Shown here piece after piece: positions 6,241 to 13,516 of a stretch of 13,549 bases of DNA; positions within the stretch are counted from its first letter, which is position 1; each line of letters begins with the position of its first letter. Below the pieces are notes generated by a model. The model did not search any database. It had not been told where the DNA came from and saw only the letters and a program-made list of their open reading frames with translations. The stretch is taken from positions 1 through 13,549 of the forward strand of contig CAYOSH010000062.1 in assembly GCA_964406575.1 (NCBI GenBank), given 5' to 3'. Source of the DNA: WTAW01 sp964406575 (lineage in GTDB: Bacteria > Acidobacteriota > Aminicenantia > Aminicenantales > Aminicenantaceae). The position numbers were made by a program, and so were the translations under genes.

Positions 6241-8361
6241 TTATTGAATGTCCAGGTTCTTGACTGCGGTTCCGCCCTTTTGTGATGTCACAATAACTTT
6301 GAGTGTGGCATCTCCCTCAACGGCGACCAACCATTTCACTGCCCGTTTGGGACCCTTCTGTTTGACTTCGGTCGGACCGTAGCTTGGCCCTCTCTGGAAC
6401 ATTGGAAATCCAGGATAAAAGAACATCATGCGCTGCCTCTGCGGCTCCTCAGTTGGGGGAGCCCCTCTTGGCGTATATCCAGGGATCTTTTGCGTCCCCT
6501 CGATGACGCCCAGCTTTTGGAAAGGCGACCCCTGAAGGTAGGCGATCCTGTCGCGGTCGCCGATCAGCCAAACGATGTCCTCCCTATTTCCAGCCAGCGT
6601 CGCGCCCCGGGCGACATGTGTGGCCAGTATTCCTTTATTCTCGATCGTCGCTGTCACCTCCACAATTTTATATTTACCTTTAGATTTTCCCTTTTGGATC
6701 GTCACCTGGTCGCCTTTCTGTGTCGTATTGGCCTCGTTAGCGCTGCTTTCTGTGATAGCCTTCGCTCTGGCCTCAGTGATCACGATTTGCGGCTGCAGCC
6801 CAGCTCTGAATTTTTCGAACTGCCAGTGCTTCTCGCAGACATTGATCAAGGGCTCTCCAGGGAATGCATTCCCGCTGTATTTGGGGATCCATCCACCTAT
6901 CTCCCCCTCTCCAAGTTCTGGATGGTGAAATTTTTTCCAGGGGAGAAATAAATTTCCTCCGTATTTCTCATCTTGATACTTCAGTAAAGCCCGTTGGACA
7001 TTGATCCGGGCATCCTCACCCTCATACTGGGGAAAACCTGGGATATCATTCATCGGATTCCAGAGCTCGGTAGTCAAGGCGTAGATTCCCAGTTGCAAAT
7101 ACATCCAATCCGTGGCCATTCCGTAATTGTACGGCTCGTCCTTTTCTTCGTCGTAGCTCACTCTCCAACCCCGGGGCAGCTCATACCCGCGAGCTTTAGC
7201 ATACTTGTTCTTTGACGCTTTTTCGAGCTCCGCCTTGAGTTTTGCCAACTTTTCAGGATTCTGCCACGCCTCGGGAACTTCCTCCCCGATGATTTCAAGG
7301 TATTTTTTCCCCATGATCATATCAAAGACGGCAACATCTTTGGGGTGAACCTCCGAATCGGGTGCTGTTCCCAAAGGCCTGTATGTGAATCCTCCTGAGG
7401 TGTGATAGTTCTGGGCCATCAGGATGTTGGAGTGATTGGTGAAAAACTCCGCAATGGCATGAGTTTCGGGCGCGGATGTGGGATAATCACCCTGACCGCC
7501 TGCTATCGTTCCCTTGAACCAACCTTCTGGAAAATTGCGGTTCAGATCGATCCCACTCTCTGAGTCCTCACCGCGTTTGCTATCACCATCGTTATCCTTA
7601 TCCTCCCTGATGACTGAATACAGCTCTTTCTCGGTCTTTTCGTCTCTTCTCAGACGTACCATCAAACGAGGATCCTGCTCATCGATCACATACTCGCCCT
7701 TAGGGTCTTTGTATCGGAATTGGGTGATGTGGCCGTCTCCGTTAAGATCATCGGGGCCATCCTCGTTGACCTTTCCGTCCTCATCATCGTCTTTTTCCAT
7801 ACTGTTCTGCCGCTGTGAGATGCCCCTCTCAAGGCTGTTGTACAGGCCGTCCGGATTAACCACAGGGCAGATATAAAATGTCTGATCATCCACAACCCGG
7901 GTAATCTCTTCGTCAGAGCCATAGCCTGAGACGAGCTTGTCGATGCAATAGAGGCAAACCTCTGTGCCCGTGTACTCATTTCCATGTGTGCTTCCGCAGA
8001 GCCAGAATCCGGGTTTTCCCTGATAAGGGTTCATAGGTGTGACATTCTTTATTCCTTCCTTCCGCATGTTGCGCAGGGTCACATGTGCATCGATCGTCGT
8101 CCCCGTCTTCATGTTCGAAATGACCAGCACATAGATCGGCCTTCCCATAGTGCTCTTACCTATCTCAAGGAGTGTTGTGATATCCGGATAAGCCTTAGCA
8201 ACCTCTTTGATGTAAGTCGCTGTTCCTGTGTAGCCGTGGTAGTCATCGAAGCGTATGGGAACTTTCTGAGTCGCAGATCCTAGAGTTGTTACTGAGAACA
8301 ACACGAACATCGCCAAAAAAAAATAAAACAGGCCATTGTTCTTAAAAAGTTTGAATTGCAT
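6241..8361 (-). CDS. Secreted M14-family zinc carboxypeptidase (first gene of the pair)
   Basis: This 706-residue protein is a paralogue of the downstream gene. A signal peptide spans residues 1-30 (Lys-containing start, hydrophobic 11-27, GSA before the cut). M14 residues: His126 and Glu129 (STHGNE), Asn274-Arg275 (IDLNRNFPEGW), third zinc ligand His320 (QNYHTSGG) and catalytic Glu432 (LTTELWNP). As in the partner, acidic calcium-type loops lie between motifs at 191-202 (DDDEDGKVNEDG), 205-213 (DLNGDGHIT) and from 256 (DNDGD); the last lacks the usual sixth-position Gly. A Lys/Glu-rich helical insert lies at about 365-395. The C-terminus holds a beta-like region and a Pro/Met/Phe-rich linker at 626-670 that the partner lacks. 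I chose ATG 8361 because GAGGAGGAA precedes it and the signal peptide begins there. The frame is open upstream to 8460, but that stretch has no ribosome site and covers a stem-loop. It leads a two-gene operon. Confidence 0.88.
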   Translation of the reverse strand: MQFKLFKNNGLFYFFLAMFVLFSVTTLGSATQKVPIRFDDYHGYTGTATYIKEVAKAYPDITTLLEIGKSTMGRPIYVLVISNMKTGTTIDAHVTLRNMRKEGIKNVTPMNPYQGKPGFWLCGSTHGNEYTGTEVCLYCIDKLVSGYGSDEEITRVVDDQTFYICPVVNPDGLYNSLERGISQRQNSMEKDDDEDGKVNEDGPDDLNGDGHITQFRYKDPKGEYVIDEQDPRLMVRLRRDEKTEKELYSVIREDKDNDGDSKRGEDSESGIDLNRNFPEGWFKGTIAGGQGDYPTSAPETHAIAEFFTNHSNILMAQNYHTSGGFTYRPLGTAPDSEVHPKDVAVFDMIMGKKYLEIIGEEVPEAWQNPEKLAKLKAELEKASKNKYAKARGYELPRGWRVSYDEEKDEPYNYGMATDWMYLQLGIYALTTELWNPMNDIPGFPQYEGEDARINVQRALLKYQDEKYGGNLFLPWKKFHHPELGEGEIGGWIPKYSGNAFPGEPLINVCEKHWQFEKFRAGLQPQIVITEARAKAITESSANEANTTQKGDQVTIQKGKSKGKYKIVEVTATIENKGILATHVARGATLAGNREDIVWLIGDRDRIAYLQGSPFQKLGVIEGTQKIPGYTPRGAPPTEEPQRQRMMFFYPGFPMFQRGPSYGPTEVKQKGPKRAVKWLVAVEGDATLKVIVTSQKGGTAVKNLDIQ

Positions 8362-8424
8362 CGAGCCTTCCTCCTCACTTTGGAATAAAAAGAACCTCAT
8401 TGTTGGGGTGTCCATATAAGCCGC

Positions 8425-8450
8425 TCCGGGATTCCATCCAGAATGCCGGA
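8425..8450 (-). repeat. Stem-loop (REP-like) in the leader of the carboxypeptidase operon
   Basis: TCCGG (8425-8429) and ATTC (8431-8434) pair with GAAT (8441-8444) and CCGGA (8446-8450), with one G-G mismatch and a 6-base loop. The 9 paired bases are GC-rich at the base. It lies 64-89 bases before the peptidase start. There is no T-run, so it is not a typical terminator. It resembles dispersed REP-type palindromes, but copy number cannot be judged from one window. Confidence 0.45.
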
Positions 8451-8556
8451 TAGAAATCACTTTATCTCAAATCGTTCATGAAATAAAGATGTTTCCGCTA
8501 GAAGACCAAGCCTAGAGAAGCATGCTCCGTTTTCGAGATGGACTAAACACACCTCG

Positions 8557-8585
8557 TTGACTTCTTCATATCCCCAAGATAAAAA
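8557..8585 (+). promoter_or_regulatory. Candidate promoter directly abutting the MFS gene
   Basis: TTGACT (8557-8562, 5 of 6 to the -35 consensus) and TAAAAA (8580-8585, 4 of 6) are separated by exactly 17 bases. Transcription would start at about 8592, after the first possible ATG (8586) and just before the second (8595). This is a consensus match only. Confidence 0.3.
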
Positions 8586-9731
8586 ATGCGTCATATGCTG
8601 CCCTCACATAAAATCATTCACTTCATCAATTTCTCTCGCAAGCTCACTGTCAACTCTCTGCTTTTCCTGATCCCGCTCTATTTTCTGAAGATCCAATTGA
8701 GTGGGTGGGAGATCGGTCTGATCATCTCCTTTTATGCGGCTGCTCCACTCCTTTTCTCCTTTTTTATAGGCTGGCTCAACGACCGTTTTCCCATCCGGAG
8801 GACAGTCCGTCTGGCTCTCTCCCTGCAATGTCTGCTTTTTTTACTTCTCGGTTTTGCGCAGAATGTCTTTTTTTTGGCGCCGATGTTTCTTTTCCTGGGC
8901 ATCGCCAACAACGCCATCGACATGTCGATGAACAGTCTTTATTACAAGGATGAGGCTGTCATCGATCAGAACAAGAAGTATGGGATCTATAATTTTTGGC
9001 TTGCATTCGGGATTGCGCTGGGCACGCTGATCGGCGGATTTTTGATCGAGGTGTCGAGCTTTACCACTCTTTTTATCATCTACGCTATCCTTCTTGTGAT
9101 CACTCTTGTCCCTACCAGATATCTCGATGAAAAAAAATTCGAGGCCGTCTCTATGAAGGATTACAAGCTTGAACTTATCAACACAAAAACCATTTTTTTT
9201 GCGGTGATGATATTCACGCTGTCGCTCCACTGGGGAGTGGAAGGCACCGTATACAGCCCTTTTCTGCGTGAGTACCTTGGTCTGGAGAGATCTCAGATCG
9301 CGCTTTTTATATCCATTTCGCTTTTTGCGCTCGCCCTTGCTTCCTATTTCATGAGCCTTCGAAAATATAATCCTGCTGCCAACCGGAATTTGTTTATCCT
9401 GGCCATGTTTCTCTCCGGTGCTGGCCATTTTCTCATGGTAAACAGGGTTGTGCTGGTGTCATTTCTTTTCCGAGTCCTTCACGAAATTGGTGATGGGATA
9501 CTGGGAGTCCTGATCGTTCTTTATATCTCTCGTCTTTTTCAGCGGAAGAGCATAGGCGGAAGCGCGGGCATGCTCATGACAATAATGGTTTCGGGGCACA
9601 TGGTGGGGGCTTTGATATTCTCTTCGCTCGGGTACAGCTTTGGCCTTCACACGCCGTTTTTGGTTTCGGGCTCGATCCTCATCCTCAATTCTTTGTTCGG
9701 CATCTATGTGTTCAAGAGGCAGTCGTACTGA
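8586..9731 (+). CDS. Major facilitator superfamily (MFS) transporter
   Basis: This 381-residue inner-membrane carrier has about twelve hydrophobic segments in two six-helix halves, separated by a charged loop at roughly residues 180-200. The motif GWLNDRFPIRRTV (62-74) between helices 2 and 3 matches the MFS signature A (GxLaDrxGrkxxL) that gates the transport cycle. The length is at the short end for the superfamily. No substrate-specific motif is recognisable; sugar, drug, peptide and siderophore carriers are all possible. The neighbouring peptidase operon is divergent, with a 224-base gap between starts, which might mean shared control. There is no Shine-Dalgarno sequence before either ATG 8586 or ATG 8595; the sequence just upstream is AT-rich and overlaps a candidate promoter. 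The true start may therefore be 8595. The gene ends 37 bases from the stop of the convergent hydrolase gene. Confidence 0.85.
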   Translation: MRHMLPSHKIIHFINFSRKLTVNSLLFLIPLYFLKIQLSGWEIGLIISFYAAAPLLFSFFIGWLNDRFPIRRTVRLALSLQCLLFLLLGFAQNVFFLAPMFLFLGIANNAIDMSMNSLYYKDEAVIDQNKKYGIYNFWLAFGIALGTLIGGFLIEVSSFTTLFIIYAILLVITLVPTRYLDEKKFEAVSMKDYKLELINTKTIFFAVMIFTLSLHWGVEGTVYSPFLREYLGLERSQIALFISISLFALALASYFMSLRKYNPAANRNLFILAMFLSGAGHFLMVNRVVLVSFLFRVLHEIGDGILGVLIVLYISRLFQRKSIGGSAGMLMTIMVSGHMVGALIFSSLGYSFGLHTPFLVSGSILILNSLFGIYVFKRQSY

Positions 9732-9768
9732 CTGGCGAGAACTCTAAGGCTATCTTATGAAGCCGGGG

Positions 9769-10377
9769 CTATTTCTCTGCGTTTTCCAGCATCAATTTCA
9801 ACGCGGTGTATGTCACTGTTTCGCAGATGTCTTCCACGAAATCGGTGTAAGTCGAGTTGTGGCTGATGAGGGCGTCTTTGATCATGAAGGCATTAAGATC
9901 CAGGTCATTGGCACCCCAGTATGTGGCCATCACGCAGCCCACAGCACTCAGCCCGCAGAGGAAAACCGTGTTGTATTCGTTCTCGCGGAGAAACTTTTCC
10001 AGATCGGTCTTCTTGAAAGCGCTGGGATAATTTTTGATGATCTTCGGGTCGTCGGGCTTGATCTTTACCGTCTCTGGGAACTCGAAAGCCTCTGTTCCTG
10101 GAGGTGGGCCCTCTTTTGGGTCTATGTGATAAACGCGGATGATCGGAAAGCCGTTCTCGCGGAAAAGCTCAATAGCGGCATTGATCATATACATGCCGAT
10201 CCCCTTGTCCTCTTCGGACATATAGGGGAGATATGCATTCTGGATGTCGATAACCAGCAGCGCCGGTTTCATTTTTTGTGTAAGTTTCTTTTCCTCAAAT
10301 GCAGCACTTCCCGCCCAAAGGGACGAATTCAGAAAAGCCACAGCCACAAGAGCTAACACAAAATATGCCTTTTTCAT
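9769..10377 (-). CDS. Exported isochorismatase-family (cysteine hydrolase) protein
   Basis: This 202-residue protein has a signal peptide (MKK, hydrophobic to about residue 20, SLWAGSA before the likely cut at 22-26), followed by an isochorismatase-like alpha/beta hydrolase. The Asp-Lys-Cys triad is visible: Asp44 in LLVIDIQNAY, Lys115 in KIIKNYPSAF, and Cys148 in CGLSAVGCVMAT. The family includes isochorismatases, nicotinamidases, ureidoacrylate amidases and N-carbamoyl hydrolases. The nicotinamidase metal set (DxHxxH) is not present; only His84 in VYHIDP is seen, so nicotinamidase is unlikely. The substrate is unknown. Most family members are cytoplasmic, so export is unusual. The start is ATG 10377, which has AAAGGAGAGGAC in front and begins the signal peptide; an in-frame ATG at 10398 lies upstream of that ribosome site. 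The gene is probably monocistronic. Confidence 0.85.
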   Translation of the reverse strand: MKKAYFVLALVAVAFLNSSLWAGSAAFEEKKLTQKMKPALLVIDIQNAYLPYMSEEDKGIGMYMINAAIELFRENGFPIIRVYHIDPKEGPPPGTEAFEFPETVKIKPDDPKIIKNYPSAFKKTDLEKFLRENEYNTVFLCGLSAVGCVMATYWGANDLDLNAFMIKDALISHNSTYTDFVEDICETVTYTALKLMLENAEK

Positions 10378-10414
10378 GTCCTCTCCTTTGTTATACATTG
10401 ATTGTTATTTAATT

Positions 10415-10444
10415 ATTTAAGAACTCGTTTTTTTTAATTCTCAA
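10415..10444 (-). promoter_or_regulatory. Candidate sigma70-type promoter of the exported hydrolase
   Basis: On the minus strand TTGAGA (10444-10439) is followed after 18 bases by TTAAAT (10420-10415). This would give a leader of about 30 bases containing the strong ribosome site. The -35 box overlaps the end of the neighbouring broken gene. This is a consensus match only. Confidence 0.3.
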
Positions 10445-10789
10445 GTTTTATGGCTAATTCTGTTTTTTCTCTAGCCCGTATAATTGGAGAAATCCAAGTC
10501 CCCTCCAAAGCATGGATTCCAAACTGGCTTGGTGAGCTTATACTAAGATATTTTGGATGAATCAAATCTATAAAACTCCTTTCCTTGGCGTTATATAAGA
10601 AAAAATCCATCCAGTTGATTCAATCATTTTCAAGCAAAATTCCAATTCATTATATTTTACTAGATTTATAAGACGCAATCCTTCCTCTTCTATTATTTCT
10701 AAAATTTTGTCTGATCTCCTTGGTTCTTCCTTTCTTAGTCTTTTTCGTACAGCATCAAGCATAGCTGTATTCCCAGCGCCAGTAATCAA
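10434..10789 (-). pseudogene. Broken gene of unknown function, frameshifted at a six-A run
   Basis: Two minus-strand frames join into one protein-like sequence. The first runs from a TTG at 10789 to TAG at 10568-10570 (73 residues; it contains RRSDKILEIIEEEGLRLINL and NELEFCLKMIESTGW). The second lies one base back, runs to TAA at 10434-10436 and includes RSFIDLIHPKYLSISSPSQF and EGTWISPIIRAREKTELAIK. They overlap at a run of six A on the plus strand (10600-10605). One extra base there would fuse them into GWIFFLYNAKERSFIDLIHP. The second part has its own ATG at 10610, but it shows no ribosome site. Upstream, the first frame continues with coherent residues (DEPEKITKTKLGL) back to a TAA near 10831, so the 5' end is also damaged or missing. 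The family is unknown to me. The AT-rich composition differs from the adjacent permease gene. A sequencing error in the A-run cannot be excluded. Confidence 0.5.
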
Positions 10790-10868
10790 TCCTAATTTGG
10801 TCTTTGTAATCTTTTCAGGTTCATCAAGGCATTATTCACGCTTCCCACCAGAGTCCTCGTCGGCTAGT

Positions 10869-13226
10869 TTATTCGTGTTTCAGAGCATCCACAGGATTGG
10901 CTGAAGCGGCCCGGACAGCTTTGTAGATAACGGTCATCAGCCCGATGACCAGAGATGTAACCAGAGCTCCGATGAAAAAAACCACCGGGATTTGTGTGCG
11001 GTAGGCAAAGTTGTTCAGCCAGCCTTTGACGGCAAAATAAGCGACTGGCCAGGCGATTAGGTTGGCCAATCCGATAAGCACCAGGAATTCCCGGCACATA
11101 AGAGCCACGATCCCTTGAGCCGAAGCCCCTAAAACCTTGCGGATCCCGATCTCTTTGGTTCTCTGTTCAGCCGCAAAGGAAGCAAGGCCGAAGAGCCCCA
11201 GGCAAGCCACCAAGATGGCCATGGCCGTAAAGATCTTGAGTAGCGTGCCCGTCCGTTCTTCCGACCTGTACATCGTGGCAAAATCCTCGTCCAAAAACTG
11301 GTAGCTGAACGGAATATCCGGCATGATTTTTTCCCAATTTCCCTGGACAGTTCCTAAGGTTTTTGCAATCCCTTCTGGCGCGACCCGGAGGAACAGAAAA
11401 TTCGTCCAGTTTAGCTGAGACCATCGCATGACGAGAGGCTCGATTTTTCTTCTCAGGGGTTGGAAATGGAAATTTTCGATCACCCCCACGATTTTCCCTT
11501 TCTGATCCCAGAACGAGAATGACTTCCCGATCGGGTCTTCATACCCCATGAGTCGGGCAAGCTCCTCGTTGATCAAGAAACTCTCTGTTTTATCGGTCGG
11601 AAATTCTTTGGATAAATTGCGTCCCTGGATGATGTTCATCCCCATGGTGTCCACATAACCATCGTCCGCTTCCATGTATGTCACATCCACCTTCAAGGAC
11701 GGGTCTTTGCCTTCCCAATCGAACCCGCTGGAGCTCCAGCTGGTAAAAGAGGGCTTCTGAGTGGCGACGGCGACATTCAAGATCCCGGGGGCGTTAGCCA
11801 ACTGGGCTTTGAGGGTTTCCAGGGATGTCCGGCTGTAGGAGCGGATAGGAATGGCCACGACTTGCTCTTTGTTCCACCCCAGGTTTTTGTTCTTGATGAA
11901 TTTCATCTGTTTGGAGACAACGCCTGTTCCGATGATGAGGGCGGCCGATAGGACAAACTGGACCACGACAAGGGTCCGGCGAAACACCGCGTTTCCCTTT
12001 CCTGATCTAAATTTCCCTTTGAGGGTATCGACAGGTTGGAAGGAAGCCAGAAAAAGGGCGGGATAACTTCCGGAGACAAGGCCTGTCAACAACGCGATCC
12101 CGGCCAGTCCCAACACCAGCACGCCGGCCCCTGTAGCGTTCCATGACATTTCCTTTCCGGCCAGATTACCGAAGGCAGGGAGAACGAAGGAAACTATTGC
12201 CACGGCTAGTCCTAAAGCTATGAACGCGAAAAACAGAGACTCGCCGTAAAACTGCCGGATGAGCTGCGAGCGGAAGGCGCCGACGACTGTCCGGATGCCG
12301 ACCTCCTTGACCCGGTTTACCGAGCGAGCTGTGGACAGGTTCATAAAATTGATGCAGCCGATGATGAGCACAAAAATGGCGATAATCGAGAACAGATACA
12401 CGGATTGGACGGCTAGATTCTTTTCGTAACCTGAGTAGGTGTACAGGTGGATCTTTGTCAGCGGAAGGAGCTCGAGTTTCATCAAGCTGCGGGGGACTTT
12501 CGTTTGTACGAACCCGCTGATTTTTGAACCGATCTCTTTTGCGGAACCACCCGCATGCAATCGAACCCAAGTGTAGGTCTGGTTGTTGGTGAAATTGTCA
12601 TCTGTCTGGCCGATCGAATCGAGGTACTTATAAGGAACAAGAACATCGAACTGGAGTGAGGAATTTTTGGGGATGTCCTCTAAAACGCCGGTGACAGTAA
12701 AATCGGCCTCTTGGGCCACGTTTATCACTTTGCCGATCGGGTTTTCATCACCGAAAAACTTGGTGGCTAAGCGTTTTGTCATCACTAGGGATGAAGTTCC
12801 AGACAGGGCGTTTTCTGGATTTCCTTGGATCATCGGGAAGCTGAACATATCGAGAAATGAGGGGTCCACAGACCAGATATCATACTCTTCGAAGGCCTTG
12901 TCTTCGTAGCGGAGGAGTTGTGCCCTCAAATTCAGAGCTCGAGTGGAGTCTTTGATCTCTGGGATTTCGGCCTCGAGGGCCGGCCCGAGGGGATGGGGTG
13001 TCCAATAGATATGCAGTGTCCTCCCGTTGAACTCCTGGTTGGATTCTACCCGGCAGATCGCAGATGCATTTTCGTGAAAACGGTCGAAGTTCAGTTCATC
13101 CAGGAGCCAGAGTGCGATCAGGATACAGCAGGCCATCCCTGCGGCAAGGCCAAAAATGTTCAGAAAAGCATAACCTTTGTGCCGGATTATATTCCGTATG
13201 GTGACTTTAAGGTGATGGATCCACAT
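10869..13226 (-). CDS. MacB/FtsX-type ABC transporter permease (tandem double permease)
   Basis: This 785-residue inner-membrane protein has the layout TM, periplasmic MacB core, three TMs, TM, second MacB core, three TMs. Predicted helices lie at about 20-43, 275-297, 330-352, 366-390, 417-438, 664-686, 710-734 and 748-770. The FtsX-type coupling loops are clear and duplicated: KEVGIRTVVGA (308-318) and KEIGIRKVLGA (691-701), with ANPVDALKHE at the end. Such proteins do not carry substrate through the membrane in the classic way; with a LolD/MacB-like ATPase they move lipoproteins, peptides or drugs by mechanotransmission. No ATPase gene lies beside it in this window, so its partner is encoded elsewhere or left of the gene in another locus. 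The start is ATG 13226, with GGAGG eight bases upstream; a TTG two codons earlier is less likely. A sigma54-type promoter lies about 50 bases upstream, so expression probably depends on an enhancer-binding activator. Confidence 0.9.
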   Translation of the reverse strand: MWIHHLKVTIRNIIRHKGYAFLNIFGLAAGMACCILIALWLLDELNFDRFHENASAICRVESNQEFNGRTLHIYWTPHPLGPALEAEIPEIKDSTRALNLRAQLLRYEDKAFEEYDIWSVDPSFLDMFSFPMIQGNPENALSGTSSLVMTKRLATKFFGDENPIGKVINVAQEADFTVTGVLEDIPKNSSLQFDVLVPYKYLDSIGQTDDNFTNNQTYTWVRLHAGGSAKEIGSKISGFVQTKVPRSLMKLELLPLTKIHLYTYSGYEKNLAVQSVYLFSIIAIFVLIIGCINFMNLSTARSVNRVKEVGIRTVVGAFRSQLIRQFYGESLFFAFIALGLAVAIVSFVLPAFGNLAGKEMSWNATGAGVLVLGLAGIALLTGLVSGSYPALFLASFQPVDTLKGKFRSGKGNAVFRRTLVVVQFVLSAALIIGTGVVSKQMKFIKNKNLGWNKEQVVAIPIRSYSRTSLETLKAQLANAPGILNVAVATQKPSFTSWSSSGFDWEGKDPSLKVDVTYMEADDGYVDTMGMNIIQGRNLSKEFPTDKTESFLINEELARLMGYEDPIGKSFSFWDQKGKIVGVIENFHFQPLRRKIEPLVMRWSQLNWTNFLFLRVAPEGIAKTLGTVQGNWEKIMPDIPFSYQFLDEDFATMYRSEERTGTLLKIFTAMAILVACLGLFGLASFAAEQRTKEIGIRKVLGASAQGIVALMCREFLVLIGLANLIAWPVAYFAVKGWLNNFAYRTQIPVVFFIGALVTSLVIGLMTVIYKAVRAASANPVDALKHE

Positions 13227-13240
13227 AGGCAAACCTCCAG

Positions 13241-13259
13241 ATAGAGCTTAAGCCTCTAT
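13241..13259 (-). other. Inverted repeat at the 5' end of the permease transcript
   Basis: ATAGAG (13241-13246) and CTCTAT (13254-13259) form a 6-bp stem around a 7-base loop with CTTAAG inside. It falls between the predicted sigma54 start site (about 13263) and the ribosome site (13234-13238). Confidence 0.4.
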
Positions 13260-13273
13260 TCTCCATTTTGTGA

Positions 13274-13290
13274 TGCAAATCCTGTGCCAA
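13274..13290 (-). promoter_or_regulatory. Sigma54 (RpoN) -24/-12 promoter of the ABC permease gene
   Basis: The minus strand reads TTGGCACAGGATTTGCA. TGGCAC (13289-13284), five bases, then TTGC (13278-13275) is an exact match to the sigma54 core consensus TGGCAC-N5-TTGC, with the favoured T before and A after. The conserved GG and GC are 10 bases apart, as required. Transcription would start at a G near 13263, leaving a leader of about 37 bases to ATG 13226. The distance and orientation to the gene fit well. Confidence 0.75.
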
Positions 13291-13447
13291 TTTTACCTCT
13301 TGGGATTTTCGGATGTTTATTCAACTCTACATGTCCATTCTCGAACAATTTATGTACACATCTGAACAGAAATAAATATTCCCCATATCAACTTTGTGTC
13401 AAAGAACAGCCAATGTTTCATTTTTTGTGCCATTATCATCCTCTATC

Positions 13448-13464
13448 TTGTTATATAATAACAA
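13448..13464. promoter_or_regulatory. Perfect 7-bp inverted repeat, possible activator site
   Basis: TTGTTAT, three bases, ATAACAA. It lies about 185 bases upstream of the predicted sigma54 start site, in the range used by enhancer-binding proteins. It is AT-rich and could occur by chance. Confidence 0.3.
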
Positions 13465-13516
13465 CTTAGAGTGATTTTGTTAAGTAGTTTTTGAATTTAA
13501 TACTACCTGTTTAAAT

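Noticed and set aside
8362..8460. 33-residue N-terminal extension of the first carboxypeptidase
   Set aside because: It would put residues ahead of a well-formed signal peptide, it covers a stem-loop, and it lacks a ribosome site.
9748..9764. GGCT/AGCC hairpin between the convergent MFS and hydrolase genes as a bidirectional terminator
   Set aside because: It has only a 4-bp stem and no T-run on either side.
9757..10356. 199-residue open frame antisense to the isochorismatase-like gene
   Set aside because: The opposite strand has a signal peptide, the catalytic triad and a strong ribosome site; this frame has none.
13373..13402. Sigma70-type promoter for the permease (TTGACA, 18 bases, TATTTA on the minus strand)
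   Set aside because: The -35 is perfect but the -10 has only 3 of 6 matches, and the nearer sigma54 match is far stronger.
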